Shown here in pieces: positions 26,657 to 37,819 of a stretch of 42,224 nt of DNA. Location of the stretch: positions 1 through 42,224 of the forward strand of contig CABZKL010000008.1 of the NCBI GenBank assembly GCA_902526405.1, read 5' to 3'. Each line of letters starts with the position of its first letter. Position 1 is the stretch's first letter. Position numbers and translations under genes: made by a program. The DNA is from an uncultured Pelagibacteraceae bacterium (GTDB taxonomy: Bacteria > Pseudomonadota > Alphaproteobacteria > Pelagibacterales > Pelagibacteraceae). The notes below the pieces were generated by a model that saw nothing but the letters and a program-made list of their open reading frames with translations, ran no database searches and was not told where the DNA came from.

Positions 26657-27469
26657 TTATATAATCCACTTACTATAAAGTTTTTTATTTTTTATTAAAT
26701 ATGCTGGAAAACTTTTATCTAATTTTTTTTTTTTAAATTTTTCTTCCCTCCCAAGTATTGGAAGACCATTTTCAATACTTTGTTTAAATAAACTTTCTTT
26801 TAAATATTTTTTTGAAATTTTATCCTTAAAAACAAATTCATCGTTGGTTTCACACACGTTTTTATATTTATATAATAATTTTTTTGGTGATTTTAAATTG
26901 CAGAAATGCCACCCTCCATCTTCTAAAATATTGTTTAGTCTATATTTGTCTAACCTCCAAAAAGGTCTTTTTTTAAATTTAAGCTCTCTTAACCATTGAG
27001 GTGATTTTAAAAACTTCTTTATACAAATTCTAGTTCCTAGCCAGACAGGGTATGTTTCTGATTGTAAATTAAACTTATAATAATATAATTTTTGCTCCAA
27101 TACTGCGTACCTCATTGTTTTTTTAAAGAATTTTATTGCCTTAGGATTTGGTATCTCATCAAGATCTGATATCATTATCAGGTCATCATCATAAGCTTTT
27201 TTTAAGCCTCTACTTACACAATTTCTTTGAAAATTTTCGCGCAGCCAAGGATTCTTTCCATTTGGAAGATCATCTACTTTTATATAAATTATTTTATTTT
27301 TAAACTTTTTAAATTTATCTATTCTAAATCTAAATTTTTTTTTATTATTTTGCCAAGTTTTATTACCCTCAACTATAACAAAATAATCTACATATTTGTT
27401 TAAAATATTCATTCTCAGATCTAACAAAAGATCTTCGTCCCAAAACATAAAACAATCATAAATTTTCAT
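26657..27469 (-). CDS. Glycosyltransferase family 17-like protein
   Basis: A 270-residue protein with the GT17 pattern: an opening FMFWDEDLLLDLRMNILN, the VDYFVIVEGNKTWQ strand, and the metal/nucleotide site DLIMISDLDEIPNP (D102, D104, E105). A WHFCNLKSP stretch lies toward the end. GT17 members include beta-1,4-N-acetylglucosaminyltransferases, but the bacterial substrate is not predictable. The start directly follows the lepA stop and the end is one base from the GT8-like gene, so the two look cotranscribed with lepA. It has no signal peptide. Confidence 0.75.
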   Translation of the reverse strand: MKIYDCFMFWDEDLLLDLRMNILNKYVDYFVIVEGNKTWQNNKKKFRFRIDKFKKFKNKIIYIKVDDLPNGKNPWLRENFQRNCVSRGLKKAYDDDLIMISDLDEIPNPKAIKFFKKTMRYAVLEQKLYYYKFNLQSETYPVWLGTRICIKKFLKSPQWLRELKFKKRPFWRLDKYRLNNILEDGGWHFCNLKSPKKLLYKYKNVCETNDEFVFKDKISKKYLKESLFKQSIENGLPILGREEKFKKKKLDKSFPAYLIKNKKLYSKWII

Positions 27470-29281
27470 TTATTTTTCTTTACTTATTTTTAAAACTCCA
27501 ATAAATGCCTCTTGAGGAATTTCTACTCTTCCAAACTGTTTAGATCTAGCCTTACCTTTTTTTTGTTTTTCTAAAAGTTTTCTTTTTCTATCTGTAGCCC
27601 CTCCACCATGAATTTTTGTTAAAACATCCTTTTTAAAACCTTTAATAGTTTCTCTAGCTATGATTTTTCCTCCTATTGCAGCCTGCACTGGAATCATAAA
27701 ATTATGTCTAGGTATTAAATCTCTCAATTTTTCGCAAACTTCTCTCCCTGTTCTTTGCGCAAAATCTTTATGTATCATCATTGCTAATGCGTCAACAGGC
27801 TCAGCATTTACTAAAATTCCTAATTTTACTAAATCTCCCTCTCTATGTTCGATTATTTCATAATCAAAACTAGCATAACCACTTGTCATTGATTTTAGGC
27901 GATCATTAAAATCAAAAACTACTTCGTTCAAAGGTAGCTCATAATTTACTACTGCTCTATTTCCTGAATAACTTAAATTTGTTTGTATTCCTCTTTTATC
28001 CTGACACATTTTAATTATTGATCCTAAATACTGATCTGGGGTTATGATCGTGGCTTTAATCCATGGTTCCTCGATCATTTTAATTAATGTTGGGTCAGGT
28101 AAACTAGATGGATTTTGTAAATCTAGTATTTTTCCATTATTAAGATGAACTTTGTAAACAACTCCTGGGGTAGTGGTTAACAAGTTTACATCAAATTCTC
28201 TCTCTAATCTTTCAGTTACAATTTCAAGATGTAATAGGCCCAAAAAACCACACCTAAATCCTAACCCTAAAGCTGAAGATGATTCAGGTTCAAATGAAAA
28301 ACTTGCATCATTTAATTGAAGTTTAGCTAATCCATCTTTAAGTTTTTGATACTCTGAACTATCCACGGGAAACAAACCACAAAACACAACTGGCTTGCTA
28401 GGTTTAAATCCTGGTAGAGCCTCCTTTAATGGTCTTGCTGCATCACAAATAGTATCACCAACTTTTGTTTCTGATAGAACTTTAATTCCTGTTGTTATAA
28501 ACCCTATCTCACCTGTATTTAACTCATTAATATCAGTAGGTTTGGGGGTGAAAACACCAACTTTTTCTACAATATATTCCTGATTAGTTGACATCATTTT
28601 AATTTTCATATTTTTTGTTAATTTACCATCAATTACTCTAACTAAAATTACTACTCCTAAATAAGTGTCATACCAACTATCAACAAGCAGACATTTTAAG
28701 TCTGATGTGCTTTCTCCCATTGGAGAAGGTAAAGTGGTTATTATTTGTTCTAAAATATCTTGAATACCTTCTCCGGTTTTTCCAGAACACGGAATCGCAT
28801 TTTCAGTATCAATACCAATGACGTCTTCAATTTGTTTTTTTGTTTTTTCTAAGTCAGACGCGGGTAAATCAACCTTGTTTAATACTGGAACAATTTCATG
28901 ATTAGTATCTAAAGCTTGATAAACATTAGCTAATGTCTGGGCTTCAACACCCTGGGTACTATCAACAATAAGAATTGAACCCTCACAAGCATAAAGAGAT
29001 CTACTTACCTCATAGCTAAAATCAACATGTCCAGGTGTGTCTATTATATTTAAAACATACTCTTTTCCATTTTTAGCTTTATAATTTAATTTTACGGTTT
29101 GAGCTTTAATTGTAATCCCTCTTTCTCTTTCAATATCCATAGAGTCCAAGACTTGAGCTTTCATTTCTCTTTCTGTTAATCCTCCACAACTGTGAATTAT
29201 TCTGTCTGCGATTGTAGATTTTCCGTGATCAATATGCGCAATAATTGCAAAATTTCTTATATTATCAATTTCATTGGGCAT
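27470..29281 (-). CDS. lepA: Elongation factor 4 (LepA)
   Basis: A 603-residue translational GTPase. G1 is AHIDHGKST, the switch I region is [13 protein letters not shown]3 is DTPGHVDF and G4 is NKVDLP. Domains II, III and V are followed by the LepA-specific C-terminal domain ([17 protein letters not shown] and [19 protein letters not shown]). EF4 acts on the ribosome in initiation/back-translocation and subunit biogenesis. Length is normal. It starts one base after the pheT stop and leads into the two glycosyltransferases. The lepB neighbour common elsewhere is not here. Confidence 0.97.
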   Translation of the reverse strand: MPNEIDNIRNFAIIAHIDHGKSTIADRIIHSCGGLTEREMKAQVLDSMDIERERGITIKAQTVKLNYKAKNGKEYVLNIIDTPGHVDFSYEVSRSLYACEGSILIVDSTQGVEAQTLANVYQALDTNHEIVPVLNKVDLPASDLEKTKKQIEDVIGIDTENAIPCSGKTGEGIQDILEQIITTLPSPMGESTSDLKCLLVDSWYDTYLGVVILVRVIDGKLTKNMKIKMMSTNQEYIVEKVGVFTPKPTDINELNTGEIGFITTGIKVLSETKVGDTICDAARPLKEALPGFKPSKPVVFCGLFPVDSSEYQKLKDGLAKLQLNDASFSFEPESSSALGLGFRCGFLGLLHLEIVTERLEREFDVNLLTTTPGVVYKVHLNNGKILDLQNPSSLPDPTLIKMIEEPWIKATIITPDQYLGSIIKMCQDKRGIQTNLSYSGNRAVVNYELPLNEVVFDFNDRLKSMTSGYASFDYEIIEHREGDLVKLGILVNAEPVDALAMMIHKDFAQRTGREVCEKLRDLIPRHNFMIPVQAAIGGKIIARETIKGFKKDVLTKIHGGGATDRKRKLLEKQKKGKARSKQFGRVEIPQEAFIGVLKISKEK

Positions 29282-31690
29282 TTAGGACCTAATTTTCGCG
29301 CCTGATCTAGTCTCAACTGTTGAAACTATTAGTTTATTAATTTTTTCAAGATCGCTTTCTTCTAATGTTTTTTCTGAAGATTGAATGGTTACATTAAGAG
29401 CTATAGACTTTTTATCTTTAGGAATATTTTCACCTTCATAGACATCAAAAATTTTAACTGATTTAATTAAACTTTGATCAATAGAAGATATTATTTCTAT
29501 TAAATCTTGAGCTTTAAAATTTTTATCTACCACAAAAGCAAAGTCTCTGTCTGATTTTTGATAATCAGAAAATTGAAATTTAGATTTTGAATCTTTGAGT
29601 TTAAGTTTTTTATCTTTTAAGTAATCTAAATAAATCTCAAAACCGACCAATGCCTCAGTATTTATATCAATTTTTTTTATGATATTTGGATGAATTTCTC
29701 CAAAATAAGCCACTGGATCAATATCGTCTTTATCAAGATACACAGAGCCAGATTTTCCTGGATGATAATAAGATGGTGATTTTTCTCTTATAAACAAATT
29801 TTGCCTATCATATCCAGCTTCTAGTAAAGTCTGAATTGCATCTTTTTTTGCATCAAACACATCAACCGGTCTATTTTCTTCATTCCAGTTTAATCTTGAT
29901 ATCTTTCCTGATTTTATTGCTCCTATTACCGTTAATTGTTCACCAGGTTTTTTATCCTTAAAAATTGGACCTATTTCGAAAAGAGAAATATCTTTAAAAT
30001 CTCTATCTAAATTTTTCTTGAGATAGAATGTCAAATTAGAAAATATTGAATTTCTTAAAACATCTAAGTCTGAACTTATTGGATTCACTATTTTTATTTC
30101 TTTATAATTTTCTTTGAAAAGATTATTTATTTTTGAGTCTGTAAAAGACCAAGTTACGGTCTCAAAATAACCTTTTGATGCTACAGAACGTTGTAAAAAA
30201 TGAAAAAGTTTTTGTTGTTCATTAAGTGTGTCTTTAATTCTATATTTTTGTGGTTCTAGAATTTCTATATTATTGAAACCTTTTATTCTTACTATCTCCT
30301 CGACTATATCTATAGGTTGAGTGATATCAGGTCTCCATGTAGGAATTGTTAATTCTAATTCAGATTTCTTTTTAGAAACTTTAAAACCTAAATCTATTAA
30401 GATCTTTATGACCTCTTTATTTTTTATTTTAAAGCCTGCAATTTTTTCAAACAAAGATATTTTAAATTTGATTTTATTTTTTTTAACATTGCTAATACTT
30501 TGAACATCGAACTTACTAACTTTTCCCCCACAAATTTTAGCTATTAATTGTGCAGCTTTATTTAGGCCTATTTGAATGGATTGAGGATCAATACCCCTTT
30601 CAAATCTAAATTTTGCATCAGTATCAATGTTTAACAACTTTGAAGTTTTTCTAATAGATCTAGGCAAAAAATATGCAGATTCTAACAAAATATTTTTAGT
30701 ATTAAACTCAGTACCTGAGCGTTTACCTCCTATTATTCCACCCAAACCTAATACGCCAGACTTATCAGAGATAACACACATATCATTGTCTAATTTATAC
30801 ACCTTGTTATCAAGAGCTTCAAATGTTTCACCTTTTTCTGAATTTCTCACAATAATTTCTTTATCAATTTTGTCTGAGTCATATGCATGAAGCGGTCTAT
30901 TTAAATCCAGCATCACATAATTAGTTATATCTACAATTGCTGAAATAGGCTTCTGACCTAGAGATATGATTTTATCCTTCAGCCACTTTGGACTTTCTTT
31001 GTTTGTAACATCTTTAATTAAACAACTCCCAAATATGGTACAACCTTGATTTTTATCTTTTATAATAGAAACTTTAATTTTTTGAGGCCCACTAATTTTA
31101 ATTTTCATATTAGAAATATTTTTTAATTTACCAACTCCTGCTGCTGCAAGATCTCTTGCTACTCCTCTTACACCTAAACAATCTGGACGATTAGGAGTGA
31201 TAGATAAATCAATAACTTTTTCAGTATTATTTTTAAAAAAATTTTTACCTACTTTGTCAAAGTACTTTTTTGACTTTAGTTCTGTTATTCCGTCACCTCC
31301 ATCAGATAAATTTAATTCTAATTCTGAGCACAACATCCCATATGAAGTCACACCCCTTATTTTGCTAACTGTGAGTTTCATGTTATTTTTTGGAATCACA
31401 GATCCAGGTCCAGCATAAACAGTCAAAAGGCCTTTCTTGGCATTAGGTGCTCCACAAACAACTTTTACCGTATTTTGTTCCCCTATATCAACATCACATA
31501 TTTTTAACTTGTCTGCATTTGGGTGTTGCTCAACATTTATAATTTTTGCTACTTTAAAATTATCTAAATCAGAACTAACTTTTTCAAAGCTCTCAACTTC
31601 AAGCCCAATATCTGTCAACTTCTGAATTATTTGATTATCCTTAAACTTGGTGTGAAGATGTTCTTTAAGCCAGCCTATTGTAAATTTCAT
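29282..31690 (-). CDS. pheT: Phenylalanyl-tRNA synthetase beta subunit
   Basis: An 802-residue subunit of the alpha2-beta2 synthetase. The N-terminal tRNA-binding domain ([18 protein letters not shown], about 53-70) is followed by B3/B4 editing and B5 domains ([29 protein letters not shown]) and a C-terminal anticodon-binding FDX-ACB fold ([13 protein letters not shown]). It charges tRNA-Phe, whose gene is at 413-487. It overlaps pheS by four bases (ATGA) and its length is normal. It ends the thrS-infC-rpmI-rplT-pheS-pheT run. Confidence 0.97.
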   Translation of the reverse strand: MKFTIGWLKEHLHTKFKDNQIIQKLTDIGLEVESFEKVSSDLDNFKVAKIINVEQHPNADKLKICDVDIGEQNTVKVVCGAPNAKKGLLTVYAGPGSVIPKNNMKLTVSKIRGVTSYGMLCSELELNLSDGGDGITELKSKKYFDKVGKNFFKNNTEKVIDLSITPNRPDCLGVRGVARDLAAAGVGKLKNISNMKIKISGPQKIKVSIIKDKNQGCTIFGSCLIKDVTNKESPKWLKDKIISLGQKPISAIVDITNYVMLDLNRPLHAYDSDKIDKEIIVRNSEKGETFEALDNKVYKLDNDMCVISDKSGVLGLGGIIGGKRSGTEFNTKNILLESAYFLPRSIRKTSKLLNIDTDAKFRFERGIDPQSIQIGLNKAAQLIAKICGGKVSKFDVQSISNVKKNKIKFKISLFEKIAGFKIKNKEVIKILIDLGFKVSKKKSELELTIPTWRPDITQPIDIVEEIVRIKGFNNIEILEPQKYRIKDTLNEQQKLFHFLQRSVASKGYFETVTWSFTDSKINNLFKENYKEIKIVNPISSDLDVLRNSIFSNLTFYLKKNLDRDFKDISLFEIGPIFKDKKPGEQLTVIGAIKSGKISRLNWNEENRPVDVFDAKKDAIQTLLEAGYDRQNLFIREKSPSYYHPGKSGSVYLDKDDIDPVAYFGEIHPNIIKKIDINTEALVGFEIYLDYLKDKKLKLKDSKSKFQFSDYQKSDRDFAFVVDKNFKAQDLIEIISSIDQSLIKSVKIFDVYEGENIPKDKKSIALNVTIQSSEKTLEESDLEKINKLIVSTVETRSGAKIRS

Positions 31691-32754
31691 CGACTAAGAC
31701 CTCTATAATTTGATGGTACGTCTAATGGATCAAACCCAAAGTGATTTAGCCACCTATAGTCAGTCTCAAAAAAAGCTCTTAGATCATTTATTCCATATTT
31801 AAGCATAGCTAATCTATCTATGCCAATCCCAAATGCGTAACCTTGATACTTGTCTGGGTTTATTTTTACATTTTTAAGTACATTTGGATGTACCATCCCA
31901 CAACCTAAAATCTCCAACCATTTATCTCCTTCACCGATGACTATTTTACTGTCTTTCAATTCATAACCAATGTCAACTTCGGCCGATGGTTCTGTAAAAG
32001 GGAAGTGACTTGGTCTAAATCTCATTTTGATTTTATCAACTTCAAAAAAAGATTTTATAAAATAGTTTAAGCAACCTTTTAAATGTCCCATATTTATATT
32101 TTTATCAATGTGAAGTCCCTCAACTTGATGAAACATTGGAGCATGAGTTTGATCACTATCAGATCTATATGTTCTACCAGGAGCAATGATTTTAAAAGGA
32201 GGTTTCCCTTTTAGCATTGTTCTTACTTGAACTGGAGATGTATGAGTTCTTAAAAGTAATTCTTTTTTATCATCTAAATAAAAAGTATCATGCATGTCTC
32301 TTGCTGGATGGTTGTCTGGGGTATTTAATGCAGTGAAATTGTAATGCTCATTCTCTATATCTGGTCCTTCTTCAACGCTAAAACCAATTTCAGAAAATAT
32401 AGAGGATATTTCATCTATAACTTGAGAAACAGGATGTATCTTACCTTGAACAATATTTCTTTCTGGCAGAGTTACGTCTACTTTTTCATTCTCTAGCTTA
32501 GAATTTATTTCTTTAACTTCTATTTCTTGGATTTTTTTATTAATTTTTTCTTGTAATTCATTCTTTACAAAATTTAAATCTGATGCAAATTTTTTCCGTT
32601 CTTCAGTTGGTAAAGATCCAAGAATTTTAAAAGAATTAGAAATTTTACCCTTCTTTCCAAATAACTCCGATTTGATTTGATTTATACTTTCAATGTCTAA
32701 ATCTGCATTTAATTTATGTAAGAATTCATTTTTTATTTTTTTAATATCAGACAT
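31687..32754 (-). CDS. pheS: Phenylalanyl-tRNA synthetase alpha subunit
   Basis: A 355-residue class II catalytic subunit. An N-terminal coiled coil (about 1-90) binds tRNA. Motif 1 and substrate residues are in the [12 protein letters not shown] region, motif 2 is at [13 protein letters not shown], and motif 3 is [15 protein letters not shown]. It makes Phe-AMP for transfer to tRNA-Phe. It starts 43 bases after rplT and overlaps pheT by four bases. I see no leader peptide or attenuator in the short gap before it, unlike the E. coli pheST region. Confidence 0.97.
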   Translation of the reverse strand: MSDIKKIKNEFLHKLNADLDIESINQIKSELFGKKGKISNSFKILGSLPTEERKKFASDLNFVKNELQEKINKKIQEIEVKEINSKLENEKVDVTLPERNIVQGKIHPVSQVIDEISSIFSEIGFSVEEGPDIENEHYNFTALNTPDNHPARDMHDTFYLDDKKELLLRTHTSPVQVRTMLKGKPPFKIIAPGRTYRSDSDQTHAPMFHQVEGLHIDKNINMGHLKGCLNYFIKSFFEVDKIKMRFRPSHFPFTEPSAEVDIGYELKDSKIVIGEGDKWLEILGCGMVHPNVLKNVKINPDKYQGYAFGIGIDRLAMLKYGINDLRAFFETDYRWLNHFGFDPLDVPSNYRGLSR

Positions 32755-32797
32755 ATCTGTAGAATATTTGTTAACCTTAGAAAAACAACAATGAAAA

Positions 32798-33154
32798 TTA
32801 ATTCAATGCTGATTGGGCTTTTTGTACAATTGTTTTGAATGCCTCTGGGCTATCATAAGCAATTTCAGCAAGAATCTTTCTATCTATTGCAATACCACAT
32901 TTACTTAATCCGTTTATGAATTTAGAATATGTCATTCCTTCAGCTCTGACACCTGCGTTGATTCTTTGTATCCATAGAGATTTAAAATCTCTTTTTTTGT
33001 TTCTTCTGTCTCTATAAGCATATTGCATTGATTTTTCCATTGCCTGCTTTGCAACTCTTATAGTATTTTTTCTTCTGCCCCATTGGCCTTTTACAGCTTT
33101 TAAGACTTTTTTATGCTTAGCTTTGCTTGTAACACCTCTTTTAACTCTTGCCAT
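32798..33154 (-). CDS. rplT: Ribosomal protein bL20
   Basis: A 118-residue basic protein with the bL20 signature: [31 protein letters not shown] and [20 protein letters not shown], followed by the globular [16 protein letters not shown]. It is essential for early 50S assembly. It begins two bases after rpmI and precedes pheS. The rpmI-rplT pair downstream of infC is the classical arrangement, in which L20 represses the operon in E. coli. I did not identify its operator here. Confidence 0.98.
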   Translation of the reverse strand: MARVKRGVTSKAKHKKVLKAVKGQWGRRKNTIRVAKQAMEKSMQYAYRDRRNKKRDFKSLWIQRINAGVRAEGMTYSKFINGLSKCGIAIDRKILAEIAYDSPEAFKTIVQKAQSALN

Positions 33155-33156
33155 TA

Positions 33157-33363
33157 TTAACCTCTTAAACTGTACGGCATGTATGATTTGACAATTTTTC
33201 CATCTTGCTTGGACATTGTTGTAGTGCCTCTTAATTTTCTAATCTGAGAATTTGTTCTTTTAATCATGCCGTGCCTCTTTCCAGCTTGGGCTGTCATCAC
33301 TTTCCCCTTCGCTGATATCTTAAATCTTTTTTTTGCTGAGCTTTTTGTTTTTAATTTAGGCAT
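33157..33363 (-). CDS. rpmI: Ribosomal protein bL35
   Basis: A 68-residue basic protein, beginning [20 protein letters not shown] and ending in the region YMPYSLRG, the standard bL35 pattern with a lysine/arginine-rich core. It binds 23S rRNA in the 50S subunit. It sits between infC (53-base gap, 33364-33416, with no element I can name) and rplT (two-base gap). Confidence 0.97.
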   Translation of the reverse strand: MPKLKTKSSAKKRFKISAKGKVMTAQAGKRHGMIKRTNSQIRKLRGTTTMSKQDGKIVKSYMPYSLRG

Positions 33364-33416
33364 AATTCTGCGGACTTATACAAAGAATGGTATAATTTTA
33401 CAACCTATATTAAAGC

Positions 33417-33962
33417 CTATAATGGTTGAATAACCATAATCATTTGCTTACCATCAAATTTTGGATGTAGCTCTACCTTGCCAATATCTTTCATGTCTTC
33501 CTTGATTTTACCCATTAACTCGTTTCCTAAGTGTGAGTGTTGTAGTTCTCTACCTTTAAATCTAATTGTGAATTTTACCTTATCCCCTTTAGCGATAAAT
33601 TTTTTTGCATTTTTAACTTTAAAATCATAATCATGCGTTTCTGTTACAGGTCTCATTTTAATTTCTTTTAACAAAACTATTTTTTGCTTCTTTTTTGCAA
33701 GATTTGCTTTTTTTTGGGCATCATATTTGTACTTACCCATATCCATAATTTTACAAACTGGAGGGTTCGCATTTGGTGCTATTTCAATTAAATCAAGCCC
33801 TTGATTTTTTGCCATTGAGATAGCTTCATTGGTATTAAGTACACCAAGATTTTCACCGTCGCTTGCTATAACCTGAACATCAGGAGAGGAAATTCTATTA
33901 TTAGATCTTGGGCCTCTATCCTTAGTTCTTCTTTGAAAATAATTTTGTTTAAAATCTGCCAC
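33417..33962 (-). CDS. infC: Translation initiation factor IF-3
   Basis: A 181-residue factor with the N-terminal domain (VIASDGENLGVLNTNEAI), a lysine-rich linker (about residues 85-100) and a C-terminal domain (EIKMRPVTETHDYDFKVK, VKFTIRFKGRELQH). IF-3 blocks subunit rejoining and checks the initiator codon. It starts with GTG immediately after the thrS TAA, with no gap. Many bacteria use AUU or other rare starts in infC for autoregulation; here GTG is the best-supported start (MADFKQNYFQRR). Normal length. Confidence 0.97.
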   Translation of the reverse strand: MADFKQNYFQRRTKDRGPRSNNRISSPDVQVIASDGENLGVLNTNEAISMAKNQGLDLIEIAPNANPPVCKIMDMGKYKYDAQKKANLAKKKQKIVLLKEIKMRPVTETHDYDFKVKNAKKFIAKGDKVKFTIRFKGRELQHSHLGNELMGKIKEDMKDIGKVELHPKFDGKQMIMVIQPL

Positions 33963-35879
33963 TTAGTTTGAAGATGCTTTGTTTAAAGCAGAGAAAGTTT
34001 TCAAGAATGTTTCTATATCCATATTTTCTTGTTTATTAGAGTCTAATCTTCTAATCGTTACAGAATTGGAGTCAACTTCTTTTTTACCGCAAATTAATAA
34101 AAGAGGTATTTTAGCTAACGAATGATCTCGTATTTTATAATTTAAATTTTGATTTTTTAAATCAACAGAAGAACTAATACCTTGATTTTTAATTTTATTA
34201 GATGTCTCAATAGCATAAGCATTAAATTCCTCTGAAATAGGAATTACCATTGTTTGCAAAGGAGATATCCAGAATGGAAACTTTCCCGCGTAATTTTCAA
34301 TTAAGATTCCAATAAATCTCTCTAAAGATCCAAATAGTGCTCTGTGAAGCATTACAGGAATTTTCCTACTCCCGTCTTTATCAACATAAGAGGCACCTAA
34401 TCTCTTAGGTAAATTTAGATCAACTTGCAAAGTTCCACATTGCCAATCTCTTCCAATGGCATCCCTTAGAACAAACTCAATCTTAGGACCATAGAATGCA
34501 CCTTCTCCCTTGTTGATACTATATTCTAATTTTGAGGCTTTCACTGCCTCTAGTAATGATGCTTCTGCTTTATCCCAAACTTCGTCATCACCAACTCTTA
34601 CCTCTGGTCTATCTGCATATTTTAGAATTACATTTTCAAACCCAAGGTCTTTATAAATATCCAAAATTAAATTAGTAACAATTAAACACTCACTTGTAAT
34701 TTGATCCTCCGAACAAAAAATATGCGCATCGTCTTGTGTAAAAGCTCTCACTCTAAGTAAACCATGTAAAGCTCCTGATGGTTCATATCTATGAACTTTT
34801 CCAAACTCTGCATAACGCAAAGGAAGATCTCGATAACTTTTTAGACCTTGATTAAATACCTGAACATGTCCTGGACAATTCATTGGTTTTATTGCAAACA
34901 CCTTCTCATCTGGTGTTTCAGATGTATACATGTTGTCACCATATTTCCCCCAATGTCCTGATTTTTCCCATAATTGTCTATCCAATACTTCAGGTGTATT
35001 TATTTCTTTGTAGCCAGCTGCATCCTGTCTATTTCTCATATAATTAATTAAATTTTGGAATAAAGCCCAGCCTCTTTCGTGCCAAAAAACAGATCCTGGG
35101 CTTTCTTCCCTAAAATGAAATAAATTCATTTCTTTTCCTAATTTTCTATGATCTCTCTTTTCTGCTTCTTCTATTCTTTTAAGATGTTCATCTAAATCTT
35201 TTTGAGTTGCCCAACTAGTACCATATATTCTTTGAAGCATTTCATTTTTTGAGTCTCCTCTCCAATAAGCACCAGAGACTTTAGTTAGTTTAAAATACTT
35301 TCCAATTTTGCCTGTTGAGGATAAATGAGGACCTCTACAAAGATCATGCCAATCACCATGAAAATAAATTGAGACATCTTCTTCCTCTGGGATAGCTTTA
35401 ATTAATTCAGATTTATAAACTTCACCTTTTTTTTTAAAATGGTCAATAGCTTTATTTCTATCCCAAACTTCTCTCTTAGTAATTTCATTTCTATCTACAA
35501 TTTCTTTCATCTTATTTTCAATTTTGACCAAATCATCTTCGGTAAAAGGTTCTTTTCTTACAAAGTCATAGTAAAATCCATTTTCAATAACTGGACCAAT
35601 TGTAACCTGAGTACCAGGGAATAATTCTTGAACAGCCATTGCCAATATGTGGGCTGTGTCATGTCTAATTGTTTCCAGCCCTTCTGGATTTTTTGAAGTA
35701 AAAATTTTTACTGAGCAGTCTTTTTCTATTAAATAATCTAAATCTTTAAGTTCACCATCAATACTTATAACCATTGCTTGTTTTGCTAATGACTTACTTA
35801 TTTTCTCAGCTACTTCAGCTCCAGTAACTTTTTTTTTAAAATTTAGATTATTCCCGTCTGGTAATGTTATTGTAGGCAT
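33963..35879 (-). CDS. thrS: Threonyl-tRNA synthetase
   Basis: A 638-residue class II synthetase with the full domain set: an N-terminal TGS domain (about 1-60), an editing/SAD domain with HDTAHILAMAV and DLCRGPHL, the catalytic core with MNCPGHVQVF, RVRAFTQDDAHIF and HRALFGSLERFIGIL, and a C-terminal anticodon-binding domain. Zinc ligands are Cys and His in the core. It charges tRNA-Thr, one gene of which is at 4602-4675. The start directly follows a GT4 glycosyltransferase stop, and infC follows with no gap. Confidence 0.97.
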   Translation of the reverse strand: MPTITLPDGNNLNFKKKVTGAEVAEKISKSLAKQAMVISIDGELKDLDYLIEKDCSVKIFTSKNPEGLETIRHDTAHILAMAVQELFPGTQVTIGPVIENGFYYDFVRKEPFTEDDLVKIENKMKEIVDRNEITKREVWDRNKAIDHFKKKGEVYKSELIKAIPEEEDVSIYFHGDWHDLCRGPHLSSTGKIGKYFKLTKVSGAYWRGDSKNEMLQRIYGTSWATQKDLDEHLKRIEEAEKRDHRKLGKEMNLFHFREESPGSVFWHERGWALFQNLINYMRNRQDAAGYKEINTPEVLDRQLWEKSGHWGKYGDNMYTSETPDEKVFAIKPMNCPGHVQVFNQGLKSYRDLPLRYAEFGKVHRYEPSGALHGLLRVRAFTQDDAHIFCSEDQITSECLIVTNLILDIYKDLGFENVILKYADRPEVRVGDDEVWDKAEASLLEAVKASKLEYSINKGEGAFYGPKIEFVLRDAIGRDWQCGTLQVDLNLPKRLGASYVDKDGSRKIPVMLHRALFGSLERFIGILIENYAGKFPFWISPLQTMVIPISEEFNAYAIETSNKIKNQGISSSVDLKNQNLNYKIRDHSLAKIPLLLICGKKEVDSNSVTIRRLDSNKQENMDIETFLKTFSALNKASSN

Positions 35880-37034
35880 TTAATTTAATAGTCTTTTATA
35901 CTCTGAATAAGTAGAAAAACACATTTTTTCAACATTAAATCTTTGAGTAACGTTTTTTCTTGCCTCTATTCCCATCATTTTTAGAGATGTTTCGTCCATA
36001 TTAAGAACTTTTAAAATCTGATTACTTAAAGATTTGGCATTGTTTGACTCAAATAAAAAACCTGTCTTTTCATCAATGACTGTTTCATTTGATCCTCCAA
36101 TATTGCTAGCTACTATAGGTTTTCCCATTGATTGAGCTTCCACTGACACTCTTCCAAAAGCTTCTGGTTCATTTGAAGCTGAAACTATTATATCTGAAAC
36201 TTTGTAAGCTAAAGCCATATTTTTACAATGATCTATAAATCGTATTTGTTTTGACATCCTATATTGTTCTGAGAGTCTAATTAATTTTTTTTTATAGAGT
36301 TCACGACCTTGGTCACTACCAAGAATGACAGTATAAAATGCTTCGTATCCAAGTTCTATATTAATTAAATTGACTGCTTCAATAAATACTTCCTGACCCT
36401 TCCATGAAGTTAGCCTACCTGGCAGAAGTATAATTTTTTTATCTTTCTCAATATTCCATTGTTTTAATAATTTTTTTTCATCATTTTCAAGAGTTGTGGA
36501 TGAGTCAAAATAATCAACGTTAATACCTCTAAAAATCACTAAGAATTTTTTTTTATAATTTAAATACATAGAATAATTTTCTTTAATATGAGAAAATATA
36601 AAATTTGATCCAGCAATAATTAAATCAGATCTTACCATTACCGAATTATAAAATTTTTTCAAATTAGTTTTAAAATTGTAAGTACCATGAAAAGTTGTTA
36701 CAAATTTTCTTCCGGTAATTTTTGATGCTATCAAACAGGACCATGCAGGTGCTCGACTTCGAGCATGAACTATCGAAATATTATTAAATAAAATAATTCC
36801 AATTAAAATAATTGAGTTAATAAAAATTAATAAAGGATTTTTGCTTTGTACAGGAAGCTTAAAAATTTTTACCTTTTTTTTGTTAACAAACTTAAGTAAT
36901 TCACCACCACTAGTTACAATAAATGACTCACAATTATTTTCAGACAAATAATGGGCTATATCAAAGCAGCCTGTTTCCGCGCCTCCATATCCCAATTTGG
37001 GTATAACTTGTAAAACTTTTAAATTAGTTGTCAT
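35880..37034 (-). CDS. Glycosyltransferase family 4 protein
   Basis: A 384-residue GT-B fold enzyme. The N-terminal glycine-rich loop LGYGGAETGCFDIA and the C-terminal nucleotide-sugar site EPEAFGRVSVEA with its E-x7-E spacing (and VASNIGGSNETV) are typical of GT4. A hydrophobic stretch (ILLIGIILFNNISIVHARSR region, about residues 75-95) may contact the membrane. The likely job is a step in surface polysaccharide or lipid A/core synthesis; donor and acceptor are unknown. It abuts thrS downstream and diverges from the alpha/beta hydrolase across 41 bases. Confidence 0.85.
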   Translation of the reverse strand: MTTNLKVLQVIPKLGYGGAETGCFDIAHYLSENNCESFIVTSGGELLKFVNKKKVKIFKLPVQSKNPLLIFINSIILIGIILFNNISIVHARSRAPAWSCLIASKITGRKFVTTFHGTYNFKTNLKKFYNSVMVRSDLIIAGSNFIFSHIKENYSMYLNYKKKFLVIFRGINVDYFDSSTTLENDEKKLLKQWNIEKDKKIILLPGRLTSWKGQEVFIEAVNLINIELGYEAFYTVILGSDQGRELYKKKLIRLSEQYRMSKQIRFIDHCKNMALAYKVSDIIVSASNEPEAFGRVSVEAQSMGKPIVASNIGGSNETVIDEKTGFLFESNNAKSLSNQILKVLNMDETSLKMMGIEARKNVTQRFNVEKMCFSTYSEYKRLLN

Positions 37035-37075
37035 CTGATAAACTTATATATTATTAGACTAAATATATAAACGAA

Positions 37076-37819
37076 ATGGCAAGTTTCAGATATCACAAGA
37101 TCTCAAAAACTAAGAAAATTAGATATATTTCTAAAATTTATAAAAATAGTTTGTCTATAGTTTTTCTGCATGGATTTATGTCAGATCTTGAAGGAGACAA
37201 GCCTAGAGCATTACTAAATTTTGCTAAAAAAAATAAAATTAATTTCTTGGCACTTGAATATTCTGGGCATGGTAAATCTTCAGGAAAATTTACAAAAGGT
37301 AATATTTCAAAATGGAGTGATGAAACATCAAGAATAGTTAAAAAATATGCAAAAGACCACAAAGTAATATTTATAGGTTCAAGTATGGGTGCTTGGATTG
37401 CTTTAAAACAATTTAAAATTTTTAAAAATCAAATTGTTGGTTTTTTAGGAATTGGGTCAGCTCCTGAATTTTTAGAAAATATTATGTGGAAAAAATTTTC
37501 TAAAAAAATGAAAAGAGAAACGATTAGAAAAGGGATTTATAATTTAAAACATGGAAATTATGAATATCCTATAACATATCAACTAATTAAAGATGGAAGA
37601 AAAAACAAAGTTTTAAATAAAAAAATTAATTTAAAAATTAAGGTTACTATGGTTCATGGAGAAAAAGATGAGGCCGTTAAAGTTTCTTACTCTAGAAAAG
37701 TTTTAAAACTTTTTCCAAATGCAAAGAAAAAATTAAATATAGTCAAAAATGGTGATCATAGTTTGTCTAGTAAGAAAGGTCTAAAAATAATACTTAAAGA
37801 GTTGAAACTATTAATCTAA
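37076..37819 (+). CDS. Alpha/beta hydrolase
   Basis: A 247-residue alpha/beta-hydrolase-fold protein. The oxyanion region is LHGFMSDLEG, the nucleophile S103 lies in GSSMGAW, the acid is probably the Asp in HGEKDEAV, and the base is the His in NGDHSLS. The LEYSGHGKSSG loop is typical of carboxylesterase/serine aminopeptidase-like members. It has no signal peptide, so it is cytoplasmic. The substrate is not predictable. It diverges from the GT4 gene and its last four bases overlap the convergent gltB. Confidence 0.88.
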   Translation: MASFRYHKISKTKKIRYISKIYKNSLSIVFLHGFMSDLEGDKPRALLNFAKKNKINFLALEYSGHGKSSGKFTKGNISKWSDETSRIVKKYAKDHKVIFIGSSMGAWIALKQFKIFKNQIVGFLGIGSAPEFLENIMWKKFSKKMKRETIRKGIYNLKHGNYEYPITYQLIKDGRKNKVLNKKINLKIKVTMVHGEKDEAVKVSYSRKVLKLFPNAKKKLNIVKNGDHSLSSKKGLKIILKELKLLI

